64,000 bases of DNA. It comes from Paulownia fortunei (Eukaryota > Streptophyta > Magnoliopsida > Lamiales > Paulowniaceae). Shown piece after piece: positions 1-12,242 of this stretch. The stretch's first letter is position 1, and every line of letters starts with the position of its first letter. The notes beneath the pieces were generated by a model that saw nothing but the letters and a program-made list of their open reading frames with translations, was not told where the DNA came from and ran no database searches. Where the stretch lies: assembly GCA_019321725.1 (NCBI GenBank), contig CM033106.1:17272551-17336550 (forward strand). Reading direction: 5' to 3'. A program made the position numbers and the translations under genes.

Positions 1-745
1 TCACAAATTGATGAACAATTTTCATGCTCTTTCTTATGTATTTCTTGAAGTTATATCTAAACATTTCTTTTTAGAGGATGATATAACCTTATTTGATCAT
101 ATGTTTTGAATTCCAAATATTATTAGTTCAAGTTATTCATCTTATTTGTATTATCTTGTTTAGTATTACATCTTGATTATTTAGTCATTAATTGAGAGTG
201 TTTGATGTATGAGATTTGATACTCGAGAGATAGAATATTATACATGATCATAAAGATAACATAACCTAGGAATCATAGAGTTGAGAAACTTATGAAACCT
301 TTGAAGTTTTGAAGAAGAATTCATTGAACCTTTGTAGAGTTTTATTCTTGAGTTTTTATAAAGATATTAAAATTCATGTTAGAACTCATAATCAATTCGT
401 CACTTGAGAGAGGGAATTAATGAGCACAGGAATTTTTGACTTACATATATTGCTGACTTGAATTAGTATGCTTTGGAAGAAAGAACATAGGTGATAATTA
501 GGTGAGTAATTCCTCTAAAATTTCTTATTAATAAGGTGTGTGTTGTATTACTTCTAAAAACTCTAGTTTTATCTTTGCAATTTTTTTCTTATTCTACTTT
601 ATTTACCAATCATCAATTAATTTTCTAGATAAAATTAGGACTATTTGAACTACAATACTTGCTATAATTTTTTATTACAATCCTTGTGGATACGATACTC
701 AACTCACCATTATATTAAAACTTGACACCTTGCACTTGCGGTTTG
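1..745 (+). repeat. 3' part of an Athila/Tat-type gypsy LTR
   Basis: The stretch ends in the phrase typical of Athila/Tat LTR ends: a 'cttgtggatacgatactc' block at about 682-699, then an AT-rich tail and 'gcacttgcggtttg' near 731. The left side is cut by the window edge, so the LTR start cannot be seen. No Athila-type primer-binding site follows, so this looks like a truncated or recombined LTR rather than the 5' end of a working element. The end at about 745 is approximate. Confidence 0.55.
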
Positions 746-1150
746 CAAAATATATCACGAACACTCCTCCCAAGACTATCATTAGCAACACCATTGCAGA
801 GAGTTATACAACCCGACATGCTCATGATATCGTCGTTCCTTCACAACAGCGCCGCCCCTCTCGTCAGATATCTATTGCTGACCCCATTGCCACCTTGGAG
901 CAAGATTTTCAGGGCCTCAACATGAATTTTTAAGGATTATGGACTGACTTTCACCAACTTGCTTCCCACCATGCCGCGTTTCACACCTATCAAGTGGGAG
1001 TCACTTCCGCTATAGAGCAAGCATTCATTCAGTTAGGAGCCAATGTTCATTTTCTTACTCCACCACCTCCACCAGAGTTTTTCTCTCCATAACCCATACC
1101 CGACCCCACTGATGAGAAAGCCGAGGATTGAACACCCCATTCAGGAAAGT
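746..1150 (+). pseudogene. Degenerate 3' coding remnant of a gypsy element
   Basis: An open stretch starting near 730 runs to a stop at 931. With one frame change and one stop, similar composition continues to about 1130, with a run of proline codons near 1063-1080. Its place directly upstream of the conserved 'cattgaggacagtg...tttgggggtg' phrase (1181-1213) is where the C-terminal or env-like part of Athila-type polyproteins ends. I recognise no catalytic domain. The identification rests mainly on position and on the downstream motif. Confidence 0.4.
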
Positions 1151-2542
1151 CCTCCTCACTTTTTGTGTTATATATCTTCACATTGAGGACAGTGTTCATT
1201 TTATGTTTGGGGGTGTTTGGTTATTTTTTGTTTTATGGTATTTGAGTACTTAGTATGGAGTCTAGGTTATTTTCTATTTTTTTGTTATTTTTCGTGGTAC
1301 TTTAGGTGTTGAGTCTACTTTAGGTTGGTTAAAAAAAACAAAAACAAAAAAAGGGTTAGAAATAATGATTATGATCGAACACCTAAAGTCAATGATGATA
1401 ATTTGATCGTGTTTGTTTATAACTTTTGGAAATTGATGAATGTTGTATTTATGTATGTGCTTGACTCTTGTGGCATTTCTACCTTTCTTGTAATCCTTTG
1501 ACATATTAAGTACGTATCCTTGAACATTTGTATTTTTTGCTGGCTTAGAAAAAAATTACGTGAACTCGATATTTTTTTGCAATCTCATATAATTCTAGAA
1601 CTTATTTGATTGTCACTCGAGGCAAGGCTACATAACATTATGGAAGTGATTTAGGCTATTTTCGGACCATTTGAGCCTTTCAAACCATCATATTTATGAT
1701 GTTTAATCCATTGTGTCCCTCGTTGAGCCATTTTCTTTGTCATCTTATAAAAATTAACGCCAGCCAAAGAATTGAATTTTTTTTTATCTTATATATTACC
1801 CCACACTCAGCTCATTGCTATTCTAGTGACATCATTTTGAGCATTGAAAGTGATTTGAAAAAAAAATGGCAAAACAGAGGTAGCAATTTGCACAGAACTC
1901 CTGAAAACAAAAATGTAAAGAAATATGAGAAAAGAGTGCAACACCCGTTGTTCATAAAAAAAATAAGTTTGGGGGTGTAGCACTTTAAAAAAAATTGAAG
2001 GAAGTTTAGTGAATAAAGTGGTGTGACAAATCAAGTGATGAAAGGTTCATGAAGGTTAAGACGATGATGTGGTGGTGCTCATCAACAAGGTTTTAGAATA
2101 GTTATGTGTTATGAGTAATTGGAGCCATTATATTGTCTTTTATCCTACCATTACTCTAGCCATATATTACAAGCTTTTGAAGTCCTAATGATCCTTAATG
2201 TTGTGTTAGTCTACATTATTGGAGAGTGACAGGAAAAGCAAGACTATGGAGTTAAAAATCACATAACTAAGAGATCAATTATCTGGTTGTAAGTTTGCAT
2301 AAATCAATTCGAGTGGTGAAAAGTTAGATATAAGAGGCTAAACACACACATACTTAAAGGATTTAAAGATTGGTTAATTTCACACTTGAGTTGAAATCAT
2401 GCATTTTGATGATATTTTGAGATTTCCTTAAGTTATAAACTCACAACGATTTTTTTGGCCCATTTGGTTAGTGGATTTTATTATCACTTGTTATTTTACT
2501 TGTTTTATTTCTTTCTTTTGCTCGAGGACTAGCAAAATGTTA
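1151..2542 (+). repeat. Athila-type 3' noncoding region (pol end to PPT)
   Basis: This region lies between the phrase 'cattgaggacagtgttcatt' (from 1181) and the polypurine tract at 2543. Region 29230-30420 is a second copy with the same order of landmarks: a 'gttcataacttttggaaattgatgaatgtt' type block, 'acccc acactca', and 'acacattacaagctt' blocks. No coding sequence is visible. The two copies show that it belongs to the same Athila family as the LTRs at 2557 and 30434. Confidence 0.6.
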
Positions 2543-2556
2543 AGTTTGGGGGTATT
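2543..2556 (+). other. Polypurine tract before Athila LTR
   Basis: The G-rich run 'gtttgggggtatt' directly precedes the LTR start TGATGAATG. The same arrangement occurs at 30421-30433. It is the expected plus-strand primer for reverse transcription of this element. Confidence 0.6.
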
Positions 2557-3800
2557 TGATGAATGAATTTTACACTCATTAATTTAGTATAATTTACTTA
2601 AATTTTTTTATTAGTTTTTGAAATTCTTGTGAAGTTTATCATCATTTTTAATGTTATTTTGCTGATTTGAGGATGAAGAAAGAATGTCATTTAAATATAC
2701 TAAAAATCTACATTAAATTTATATTTTTTTTAAAAAAATAAAAAATCAGGCCGAGTGCAGTAGGTACAGCGCCTAGGTGCTGCAACTACTGGAATACAGC
2801 ATCTAGGCACTGCCAATTCACGCCTAGACACTATCGGGCGAGCAAGTATGGGTAAAATAGGAATTTTTCCCTCTTTAGGGCATCTCCCATCTGATTTTTA
2901 AGATCCCAAGAGCCTCCAAATGAAGGGGGGAGAGAAAAATGAGATAGAGGATTGTGGAGCGACAAGGAGAATGAATTTTAGGGAAGAGGAGATAAATCCT
3001 CCAAGTTTGAGAAAGGGCATCTACAAGGAAAGAAAAAGCTCATCCTCTTTAAAGTTTGATTTTTATTTTCCTCTTTCACTTTGAACATGTGTATGAATAT
3101 TGTTGGGATATCTTTCATTTTCACCATGAACTAATTTCTTTTCCTAAGGTTGTGATGTAATCTAATTAGGATATTTTAAATATTTGTATCAATCCAATTC
3201 TTGATTTATTTTTCAAGTTAAGTTTTCTACATGATTCTTAGTGCTTTTAATTACTTGGCCACTAATTAAACAATTTGTTTATCATATTGACTCGGGATGC
3301 AATATATGTGTCTAGTTTTATGTGTAGAAAATCATAAATGTATGTGAGATAGAAATATACCTGCATGGTTTGTGTAGTCTTGTTTAAAATCCATTGAACC
3401 TAATGAATTATTGATTATTGTAATTCACATAGATATATAGTGGGTTAGCAATTGATAATATTTTTGTTAGATCTCGAGAGAGGCTAGTGAATAATTTAGG
3501 GATTCTCGACTATCACTTGCGAATAAATTGAGATTGATGAAATAAATTATCCAATTAGAATTAATTATGATGAAATCATAACCCTAGATTTTTAAGTCAT
3601 TGATATTCATCTTTATTTTTTATTTGTGCATTTTTCTAATAGTAATTTAAGTTTATTTGCATTAATTACCACCCACATTCGTTAGTTCAAATAAAACTAA
3701 AGTTGACAAAAAATCAATACTTAGTATTTCAATAGTTCTCGTGGGAACAATACTTACTCATCATTTTATTACTTGTTAAAGATAACATGCACTTATGTTT
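2557..3800 (+). repeat. Athila-family LTR, copy 1
   Basis: The LTR starts TGATGAATG right after the polypurine tract and is matched over most of its length by 27851-28725 and 30434-31612. Landmarks are the 'gaggatgaagaaagaatgtc' block at 2668, a cluster of imperfect palindromes at 2767-2812, 'ctctttagggcatctcccat' near 2870, and 'ctcgtgggaacaatacttac' at about 3738. The end is approximate because the next segment, a copia fragment, begins around 3806. Since 5' and 3' partners are not both present here, this is one LTR of a broken element. Confidence 0.7.
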
Positions 3801-3805
3801 AGAAA

Positions 3806-4615
3806 ATTTCGCAACATTCGCTGCGCATGCCCCCTGTGATTCTACCGAATCCAACAGTGGTATCAGAGCTATAATTTCGCTTATTTAGTGAATTTTTTGG
3901 ATTTGTGTGTACATGATTTAAATTGTTTAAATTCATGTTTACCATGTTAAATTTGATTTTACATGAATAATGCAATTGATAATTGGGATTTTATTTAATA
4001 ATTTATTTAAATTATTTAAATATTTAAAAATCAGAAAAAATATTTTTCAAGTAATTAAAAATTATCCCAAGTCAAAAATTATATTTAACAACTTGGTATA
4101 TTTACATGTTTTGATAATTACATGTGATATTTATTATGAACATGTATGGGATACAATTCTGTAATAGACTAGGTTTTATTGCATTTTATTACTGTTAGAC
4201 TCAAATAGATAGCATAGGACTAGTTCATGATCATCCATTTATTTAAGTATGAATTAGATGCATGTATAGGATTTTATTTAATATTTTTATGCTTGTACAA
4301 TGATATTATGATGTCATGCATTAAATAACCAATCTAATGGTTGTGGGATGGAATCATCATTATATTAGCTATGGGATATCTTGAAGCTCCATCTACACCA
4401 ATGTTTGATGGGTTTTATTTAACACTTAATACTATATGAACTCATAAAATTGGGGTATATGGGAAGAGGTGAGGTAAAACAAACTTGAGGGTTGTATAGT
4501 AATACAATTGTCAAAGAGTTGACTACCGATAGAAATATTTCATGGACTCATAAAATTGGAGTGTGAAATATTTTTGTTGGACCTCAGGCCCACAAGGAAA
4601 TTTGATCAATGTAAA
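3806..4615 (+). mobile_element. Copia fragment: LTR tail, primer site and leader
   Basis: Sequence from about 3812 ('cgctgcgcatgccccctgtg') to 'ccaaca' at 3856 matches, in reverse, the LTR end at 18265. It is followed by a primer-binding site at 3858-3869. The remainder to about 4610 is a reverse-complement relative of the leader at 17400-18250, sharing the 'actcataaaattggggtata' and 'caacttggtatatttacatg' blocks. No gag follows. It lacks the GC-rich module seen at 17975-18090. This is a plus-oriented relic of the same copia family. Confidence 0.7.
3858..3869 (+). other. Primer-binding site (initiator tRNA-Met)
   Basis: TGGTATCAGAGC is complementary to the 3' end of plant initiator tRNA-Met and lies one base after the LTR end 'aaca'. 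This is the standard spacing in plant copia elements. Confidence 0.85.
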
Positions 4616-5410
4616 AATACAATGTAAAAAAAATCAAAAATTTAATCAAATATTTGAAAAGTAAATAAAAATTATTTCCTTACTTTGAAATATACAATTA
4701 ATTTAATTTAGAACATTAGTGTAAGAATAATAAAACTTAATTTTTTTAAATTCAAAAATATGATAATTCAATAGGATTAAATAGTGAATTTAGAATAACA
4801 AAAGAGTAAAAATACAAATTAAATTATATACAAAAATCTAAAATTTGCATGGAATATTTTAAAGTAAATATATTTTAATTTAACATAAAATTAATTTAAC
4901 TTTACAATAATTGAAAATATTTTAAGATTATTTCTTCTTCTTGCCTTCACATAACAGTTTCCAATTAGGATAACTAAAAAATAAAAAAAATAAAAAAAAT
5001 CAAATGAAAATATAAATTAAATACAAATATAAATAATACAAATTAAATATTACAAAAATATTTTTTTTTTAAAAATACTAATTTAAAATATACAATTAAT
5101 TTATAAATAAATATTTCATTTAATTTTAGAACACTAATATGACTTTAAAATATTTACAAAATTAATATGCATCAAAAATATATTTTAATTTAAATAGTAA
5201 TTAATTAAAAATATTACTAATTTAATTTTAAAATATTGATCTAAAAATAATTAAATTTTTTACAAAATATTTTAATTTATAAATAGTAAAAATATTTATC
5301 TCACTAATATAAATTTAAATATATATTACCATCCAAAAGATTTGATAAATAAAATTCTTTTCTATATTTTAATTAACTTAAGTAAAAATATATACTAAAT
5401 TTTACTAATA
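4616..5410. other. AT-rich spacer with degenerate internal repeats
   Basis: No gene is seen. The block is extremely AT-rich. A phrase near 4690-4730 (aaatatacaattaattta... tagaacattag) recurs in altered form at 5085-5140 and again in part near 5215, which suggests an old repeated unit. It separates the copia relic from the Athila pol remnant. Confidence 0.4.
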
Positions 5411-7713
5411 GAAAATATCATTTTCCACTACCCTTCATAGATCAAATCTTAGAAAGAGTTGCTGGACATGAATTTTTCTGCTTTTTAGTTGGATATTTTG
5501 GGTATAGTCAAATTACAATTGCACATGAAGATAAAGAGAAAACAACTTTTACATATCATTTTGGTACTTTTGCATATCGAATGATGCCTTTTGGGTTATG
5601 TAATGCATCAGTTACATTTCAACGATGCGTACTTAGTATTTTTAGTGACAGGATTAAATGTTTTCTTGAAGTCTTCATGTATGATTTTTCTATTTTTGGT
5701 AATTCATTTGGCGATTGCTTGTTTAATTTAGAAAAACTTTTAATCAGATGTGAAGAAAAGAATCTTGTACTCAATTGGGAGAAATTTCATTTCATGGTAA
5801 TAAATGGTATTGTTCTTGGACACATTATTTTGTTAAAAGATATTGAAGAAGATAAATCTAAAATCGAGTTAATTGCCAATTTTTCAATAACAAAGTCTGT
5901 GAAGGAGGTAAGATCATTTTTAGGGCATGCTGGTTTTTATAGAAGATTTATCAAATATTTTAGTATAATATCTAAACCTTTGTGTAATCTTCTAACAAAA
6001 GACACTATTTGTGAATGGATTGAAAATTATGAAAATGCTTTTGTTAAGCTTAAAAGCATGCTTATGTCTGCTCCAATCATACAACCTCCAGATTTGACTT
6101 TACCTTTTGAAATAATATGTGATGTCAATGACTATGAAGGACAAATAAAACATAATAAATTATATGTTATTTACTATACAAGTAAAACTTTAAATAGTGC
6201 TCAATTGAATTATTCAACTACTGAAAAAGAATTACTTGTTATAGTTTTTGCATTGGATAAATTTAGATTTTATGTTGTTGGCTCACTAGTTGTTATTTTT
6301 AGTGATCATGCAGCTTCAAAATATCTTTTGTCAAGAAAAAAATGTCAAACTTAGACTGGTTGGTTGGATTCTCTTACTTCAAAAATTCAACATTACGATT
6401 TAAGATATGAAAGGAATACATAATGTGGTGGCTAATCATTTGTCGAGACTTGTTTATGATGACTCATTTTAAACCACACCCATTAATGACACTTTTCCTG
6501 ATGAACAACTATTTAATGTTTCTAATTTATTTTATTTGCCGACATTGTTAATTTTCTTGTGACATGAATAATGCTATCGCATTGGAACTCCCAGACAAAA
6601 AGAATTTTTTGACTGAGGTGAAAAACTTTTATTGGGATGATTCATACCTATTTAAATATTGTCCTGATCAAATCTTTTGGAGATACGTGCCTAACAATGA
6701 GATAGGTAATATTGTTAAATTTTGTCATTCAAAAGCATGTGGTGGTCATTTTTTAGCAAAGAAAACCACTGCAAAGGTCTTGCACTGTGGATTCCATTGG
6801 CCAACTCTTTTAAAAAATACTGACACTTTCTGCAAAAGTTATGAAAATTGTCAAAATTTAGGATCCATTTCAAAGTGAAACATGATACCCCTACACCCCA
6901 TTCTAGTGATTGAAATCTTTGACTGTTAGGGTATTGACTTTATGGGACCATTTCCATTATCATTTGGTTTTATTTAAACATTGGTCGCCGTATGTTATGT
7001 CTCAAAATAGATTGAGAAAATTCCATGTCAAAACAATGATCACAAAATAGTGTTACATTTTTTGAAAGAAAATATTTTAAGTCAATTTGAAATTCCTCGA
7101 TCCATTATCAGTGATGGGGGGAACATTTTTGTAATAAAGTTTTTGGAATTTTAGTAAGGAAATATGAAATCATACATAAAGTTGCAACTCGTTATCACCT
7201 TTTGATATTGACAAGTTAAACTTGTAAATATGGGAATAGCCCAAATCATAAAGATTAGTCTCTTAGACTTACTGATACATATTGGACATATAAAACTACT
7301 TCAAAACATCATTAGGCATGCCTACTTATAGGATATTTTATGAAAAACCTTATCATTTACCTATTGAACTTAAACATAAAGTTTATTGAGGTTGATTCAA
7401 AATTGCGCAAATTGCAAATCAATGAACTTCAAGAATTGAGAAATGATGCATATGAGAATTCTAAATTCATAAAGCAAGAATCAAAGATTTTCATGATAAT
7501 AAAATTTCAAGAAAGATATTTGAGGTTGGTCAAAAGGTTTTGCTTTATAATTTTTAATTGCATTTATTTCCAGGAAAATTGAAATCAAGGTAGAGTGGTC
7601 CTTTTATTGTAAAAGATGTATATTCTTATGGGGTGGTTGATATTGAGAATCCTAAAAATGGTAATGTATTCAAAGTAAATGGATAAAGACTCAAATTGTT
7701 TCTAGAAAATTAA
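5411..7713 (+). pseudogene. pol: Athila-clade gypsy pol (mid-RT, RNase H, integrase)
   Basis: Translation begins inside reverse transcriptase (FIDQILERVAGHEF at about 5437) and reads through MPFGLCNASVTFQRC (5586) in a frame open to 6351. It is followed by RNase H remnants ending in NVVANHLSRL (about 6420). The integrase zinc-binding region (6564-6875) has a CHSKACGGH / CKSYENC pattern. A broken integrase core (GIDFMGPFP near 6930, ISDGG near 7109) and the C-terminal FKVNG-RLKLF (about 7658-7700) complete the pol order. Both visible RT catalytic aspartates are lost: the usual FLDGY reads FLVGY and FMDDF reads FMYDF. Everything before mid-RT is missing. The wording of the RT and RNase H motifs is that of the Athila clade. 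It cannot encode a working polymerase. Confidence 0.88.
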
Positions 7714-8763
7714 TTTTCACAAGAGGAAATTCTTTTTCTTTCTAACCCTTATTTTGATTAGTGTTTGTGTATATACTTATTTTCTCTAACTTTATTTATT
7801 TTTTCGGCTTTTTTTCTTTTTTTTTTTTTTTCGATTAAATGGTGGATAACGGTACTCTATGGCTATTAAAGTCAGACTTATCAGTTTCCCAAATAACTAA
7901 AATCTCTATATAAAGTTTTTCTCTTTCTCTCATTCTCTTTTCATGTTCTCAAAACGGATGATATTTTTCTAACTCTCAAAAAATGATTGTCTTTTCTTCC
8001 TAAAAATGAAATTTTAAAAATTTATAAAACCAGAATTGAAAGATTAAGGATGCTGATGTACAAAGTCATCCTAGGGGACATACGATGGATAATTGAAGCA
8101 AAGGTAAGAATAGCAGGTGAGTTTTCATACTAGTTTTCAAACTTGCTTACTAGATACATGCCTAGTTTTGGTAAAAGCACATATTCAAAAAAATAAAGGT
8201 CAAAAAAAATGCAAGTTTGTCACAAATATGCTCAATGAACTTGCAACATAAAGTGTTATTCCTTAGGAATGGTTTCTAAAAATTGAAAAGATAAAATTTA
8301 ATTCATTGTGGATGGACTTAGTAAGGAATCTTTAGATGACATTATATTAACTTTTGAGATGCATTCATGTGGATTAGTACATTGTGTAATTCTTGATTTA
8401 TGGAATCACTTCTAGGATGAATATGAGTGTTATAAACTTGGGAATCTGACATTGAAAGACTCTATTTGCCAATTTATTAGAAAATTAGATGGAAAGCATA
8501 TCCTCAAATCACAGAGGGCGTTTAAGCCATAATTATATGTAAATTAGAGGAAGATGTAAGACACAGTGACAACTACATATTCATTCATGTGTAGTAGTTA
8601 TTTTTTTAAAAAAAATTGTGTCCTTATTTTTAACTTTTCTGATAAAAGAAAAAGACGTGCAATGAATGAATTCCTGGTTCACACCTCAATAAATAGCACC
8701 GTACTTACTCTATTTTTGCACAACTCACTTTCAAAAGAAAAAAAAAAGAAAAAATAAAAGTAT
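7714..8763 (+). other. Spacer between Athila pol and LOG-like sequence
   Basis: This lies in the usual env-like/3' region of an Athila element. I recognise no coding domain. It contains long T runs (about 7805-7835) and short broken frames. Nothing here supports an env-like protein. Confidence 0.35.
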
Positions 8764-9361
8764 CTTCCACTCACAAGTTCAACTATACTTGTGCCTTTTA
8801 TGGAACCAATCTAGGAAAAAATGGTGAGTTTATAGGGGTAATCAATAATCTTGGTAGAACGTTAGCAAAAAGAAAATTTTATTTAGTGTATGGAGTAGGC
8901 AGTCTGGGGTTAATGGGGAGTGTTGCTACTTCTACTCATGTAGGAGGAGTCAAAATTTAATAAGTTATCCCAAAACCTTTAATAGTATAGAATATTACAG
9001 GTATGCCCATCGGAGATGAGCTAAAAGTGTAACATATTCAGGACAAAATGTCTAATATGTTAAACAATGCAAATGCATTCATCACTCTACTTGGTGGTTT
9101 TGGTATGCTGGAGGAATTATTCCAAGTTGTCTCTTGGGCACAACTCAACATTTACCAGAAACCTATAGGTGTTGTTAATGTTAATGGTTTGCTATTTTTT
9201 GTAGATTATGCTGTAGAAAAAAGATTTATTTCACCGTCTGCAAGATGAATTCTCATTTTTGCTTCAACACCTGACCAACTTATTGATCAACTTCTAGTAT
9301 ATATTCTAGAACCTAATCCAACCTTAGCTTGTGTGGATTGGTCTAACAGGGATAGTGGTTG
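8764..9361 (+). pseudogene. LOG-like cytokinin riboside 5'-monophosphate phosphoribohydrolase pseudogene
   Basis: A single reading frame covers about 200 codons and follows the LOG/lysine-decarboxylase-like family from end to end. It shows CAFYGTNLGKN near the N-terminus, then LVYGVGSLGLMG, VIPKPL, NANAFITLLGGFGMLEEL, SWAQLNIYQKPIGVVNVNG, FISPSAR and EPNPTLACVDWSN. LOG enzymes release active cytokinin from its nucleotide. The family motif PGGxGTxxE is altered to LGGFGMLEE, with Pro and Thr replaced. In-frame stops occur at about 8958-8963 (two in a row), 8988, 9030 and 9246, so no enzyme is made. No intron interrupts the stretch, which fits either a reverse-transcribed copy or an intronless family member. 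It sits between Athila pol and the Athila 3' noncoding region in the same orientation, so it may have been captured by the element. Confidence 0.85.
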
Positions 9362-10585
9362 AAAACACAAAATAAATTTGACTCTCACCATGTGAAATTT
9401 TATCGTTAATAGTTTCAACCAATATTGTGTTTTGTGTTCTTTCAGCTTTATTTTTTTTAATAAGTCAAATTTTAGGTGATATCTTCTAAACTCTACTTTC
9501 TTATCTATTTTCGAGATTTGGGACAATGTCTCGATTATGTTGGGGGTAGCTGATATCATGTCTTGTATGTTCAATGTGTGTTTTTTTAGTTTTTTTTTTT
9601 AAATTTAAGCGTGTTTTCTTTTGGATCCATTTGAAATCATGAGTAAGGGTGACCAGAGTAAAAGGTAATCTTTTGACATTCTTGAGGCGCACCCCCATGT
9701 TTTTAGCATAATATGACATGTTTGAGGATTTTTAACTAAAATTATGTTAATTATCAAAATATAATTGTAATCATTTTTTTGTTAGAGTCTAAGGGTACTA
9801 TCTTGAAAAAAAAATAAATTAGTGCACATCCTAAGCATTGTGGAAAGATTAGTTGCGATACATATAATTGAAAATTCCAACCATGTTAAAGTATTTACTT
9901 TTTAATATTCACACATCTTCTGTGAATAAGTGGTGAGTTTGAGAAATTCGTTGCAATTTGAGATTCTTAATTATGTCTACCTTGCATGTAGAGAAATGAA
10001 TTGGGTAAACCTGTATAGTTATCTATTTGTATTGAAATATTTTGTTTTGTAGCCAGTGATGTGAGTATAATTATCATGCGAGTCATTCTGTTAAAAAAAA
10101 TCACCATTTCGTTTTCAGGTTAACCAATGAAATTTCGAGGCATATTTTGGTAAGATGGACTAGGTGTTTCAAATTTTGTGACTACTTATCTTATGATCAA
10201 TTTTAGTTTGAATGCTTGTCCTAAATCATTTAAGTCATTTCCCTGAGTGTTTTAACTGTTTTCCAACTCCATGAGTGAACACCTTACCAACTTAAATAAT
10301 AAACACTTACCTTTGAGGATATGGAGTTGAAACTTTTTCATGATTGATTTTGAAGTTATATGTATCTTGGTCTCTAGAATAAAAGGTTGGCTTAGTGCAC
10401 ATACACACATAATCTTTTGGAAATTCTAAAAAAATAATTCTCGACAGCATCTATGATCTTTGACAAATGATTGTTTATAATTGTTAGACTATTTTACAGG
10501 TTTCTTTTAAATTTTGATCATCATCCCATGTTCTTTTTTATTTGTATTACATTTCATTACGCTATAATTACTATGTACTAGTAAT
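9362..10585 (+). repeat. Athila 3' noncoding region
   Basis: It contains 'gggacaatgtctcgattatgttgggggta' type sequence near 9519-9547, the counterpart of the 'ttgaggacaatgtt...gggggt' phrase in other Athila copies, and runs to a second G-rich tract at 10590. No coding sequence is seen. It links the pol remnant and the LOG-like sequence to the LTR that follows, so 5.4-12.2 kb is probably one 5'-truncated element. Confidence 0.5.
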
Positions 10586-10602
10586 AAGCTAGTTTGGGGG
10601 TA
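10586..10602 (+). other. Polypurine tract before LTR
   Basis: 'agctagtttgggggtac' marks the PPT-like end of the internal region. The first LTR bases after it are not a clean TG, so the exact boundary is uncertain. Confidence 0.5.
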
Positions 10603-12236
10603 CGACGAACATTTACAGTATACAATTAATTAAGATTTACATAATTATTTTCACTTTGAAATTATCATTAGAACTCCCAATTAAATTATTTTTGTATTTT
10701 AGGAATAAAATGGAAAATCAACATAAAAAATGAGATTAAAAAGTTATCTTTTTTTGTGCAAGTTTTAGAGAAACTGGTCTAACCTTTGATTCCGAAATGA
10801 TTTTGGGTTAATTTTTGAGGCTATGAATTGATAAGTTATTTATCTACAAGTTCATGAAAATCTTGGATCACATACTAAATATGTAAGGATCAAAAAATTT
10901 GGATTACAAGTGGATGTACAAAATGGATCACCAAAAATTTAGATCAGAGTTAAGCCTAATCCTTACCTATTTTACTAATTAGGTCATATCTATTAAAAAA
11001 AACAATTGGTTTTGGGCTGAAATTTAAATATGTTATACACAAAAGGTAGATAAGCAAGTTTGCAGAAGACAAGATGGTGAGAAAATATGTCAAAATAGTT
11101 AAAAAAATATGCTGCAATACGCTGCTGATGTTGAAGGATGGCTCTTAAACATGATCTCGTAATTTGACCATATCTCCCTCATCCTATAACCAAATTTGAA
11201 AAATAACTTATGAAAATATATTAGCAAAGAAATATCTACAACTTTGATTGCTTACCTGTGACCAGAATCTGGCTGCATCTAGCCTAAAAATTTAATTCAG
11301 TTGGGTAGGTAAAAATTTAGAGGATTTTGTATAACAACTTATCAACTCTTGATAACTAGCACACCACTTGATTGTTTAACTCCTCCATTATATATTTGGA
11401 CTATAGAATACTTCAATCACTATAAGTAGGCCATGTATTAAGCTTGTAAGGGGGGATAAAGAGGAAAAAAGAATTTATTATTGTCTTTCTTTAGGCCTAG
11501 TTTTCTAGTATTAATGTAAGTTTTATAGTAGTAATAGTAATGCATTCTTTAGTTTCTCTTCTATTTTTAGTCTTTTCTACTTTCATTATATCTTTTTAAA
11601 TTTCAATTATTTGAGGAGAAAGGGTAAACCCCTTGATGGAGGAAGAGGAACGGTTATGAAGATAGAAAAAGTTTAAGTATTTTGTATTATTATTTTAATT
11701 TTTGATCTAAACCCTACTTATTTTGTGGTAATTCTTGATCATGTATCACTAATTGCACAATAAATACTTTGGTTTATTTAGCTAAATGTTTGGTTTTACT
11801 ATACCAACTGCTAACGTTAAACCTTGATTTGTTAGACAAAATTGTGCATAAATATTTGATCCTATAAACAAGTATTGGTGTTAACAGATAATTTGCAAGT
11901 AGTAAGATAATATCATGATTACCTTAATGCATGAGCTATTTGATAACATCTTTCCATTGAAATATTCATTATGTATGGATTCCAATAGTAGCAATTAAAA
12001 GAGGTAAAAAGAATAAATAATTGTTCCTCTATCCAAAACTCAAGAGCGGATCCCTAATCTTCAATACTTTTATTACTTTGATTTTTTTTGTTATAGCATA
12101 TATTATTTTTTTATATTTTAAGCCACATAAAGTCTATCTTTTTTTATAAATATAATTCTAAAATCTTCAAACAACTTTCTTGTGAATCGACCTCGGTCTC
12201 ACGAGAAATTTATTACTTAACATAACCTGCACTTGG
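10603..12236 (+). repeat. Athila/Tat-type gypsy LTR (different subfamily)
   Basis: It begins after the G-rich tract at 10590. It ends in the standard phrase of this clade: 'gaatcgacctcggtctcacg' (12185), an AT-rich block, then 'cctgcacttgggtttac' (about 12224-12240). It differs in sequence from the LTR at 2557, so it is a second subfamily. It is most likely the 3' LTR of the element whose pol is at 5.4-7.7 kb. No second copy is seen in the window, so sister-LTR dating is not possible here. Confidence 0.6.
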
Positions 12237-12242
12237 GTTTAC

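Noticed and set aside
1274..2034. Minus-strand frames of 75-76 codons opposite the Athila 3' region
   Set aside because: Low-complexity content, no conservation in the second copy of this region at 29.2-30.4 kb.
3970..4164. 64-codon frame in AT-rich sequence
   Set aside because: It lies in the copia leader relic and is rich in Asn, Ile, Lys and Phe as expected from composition. No similarity to a protein family.
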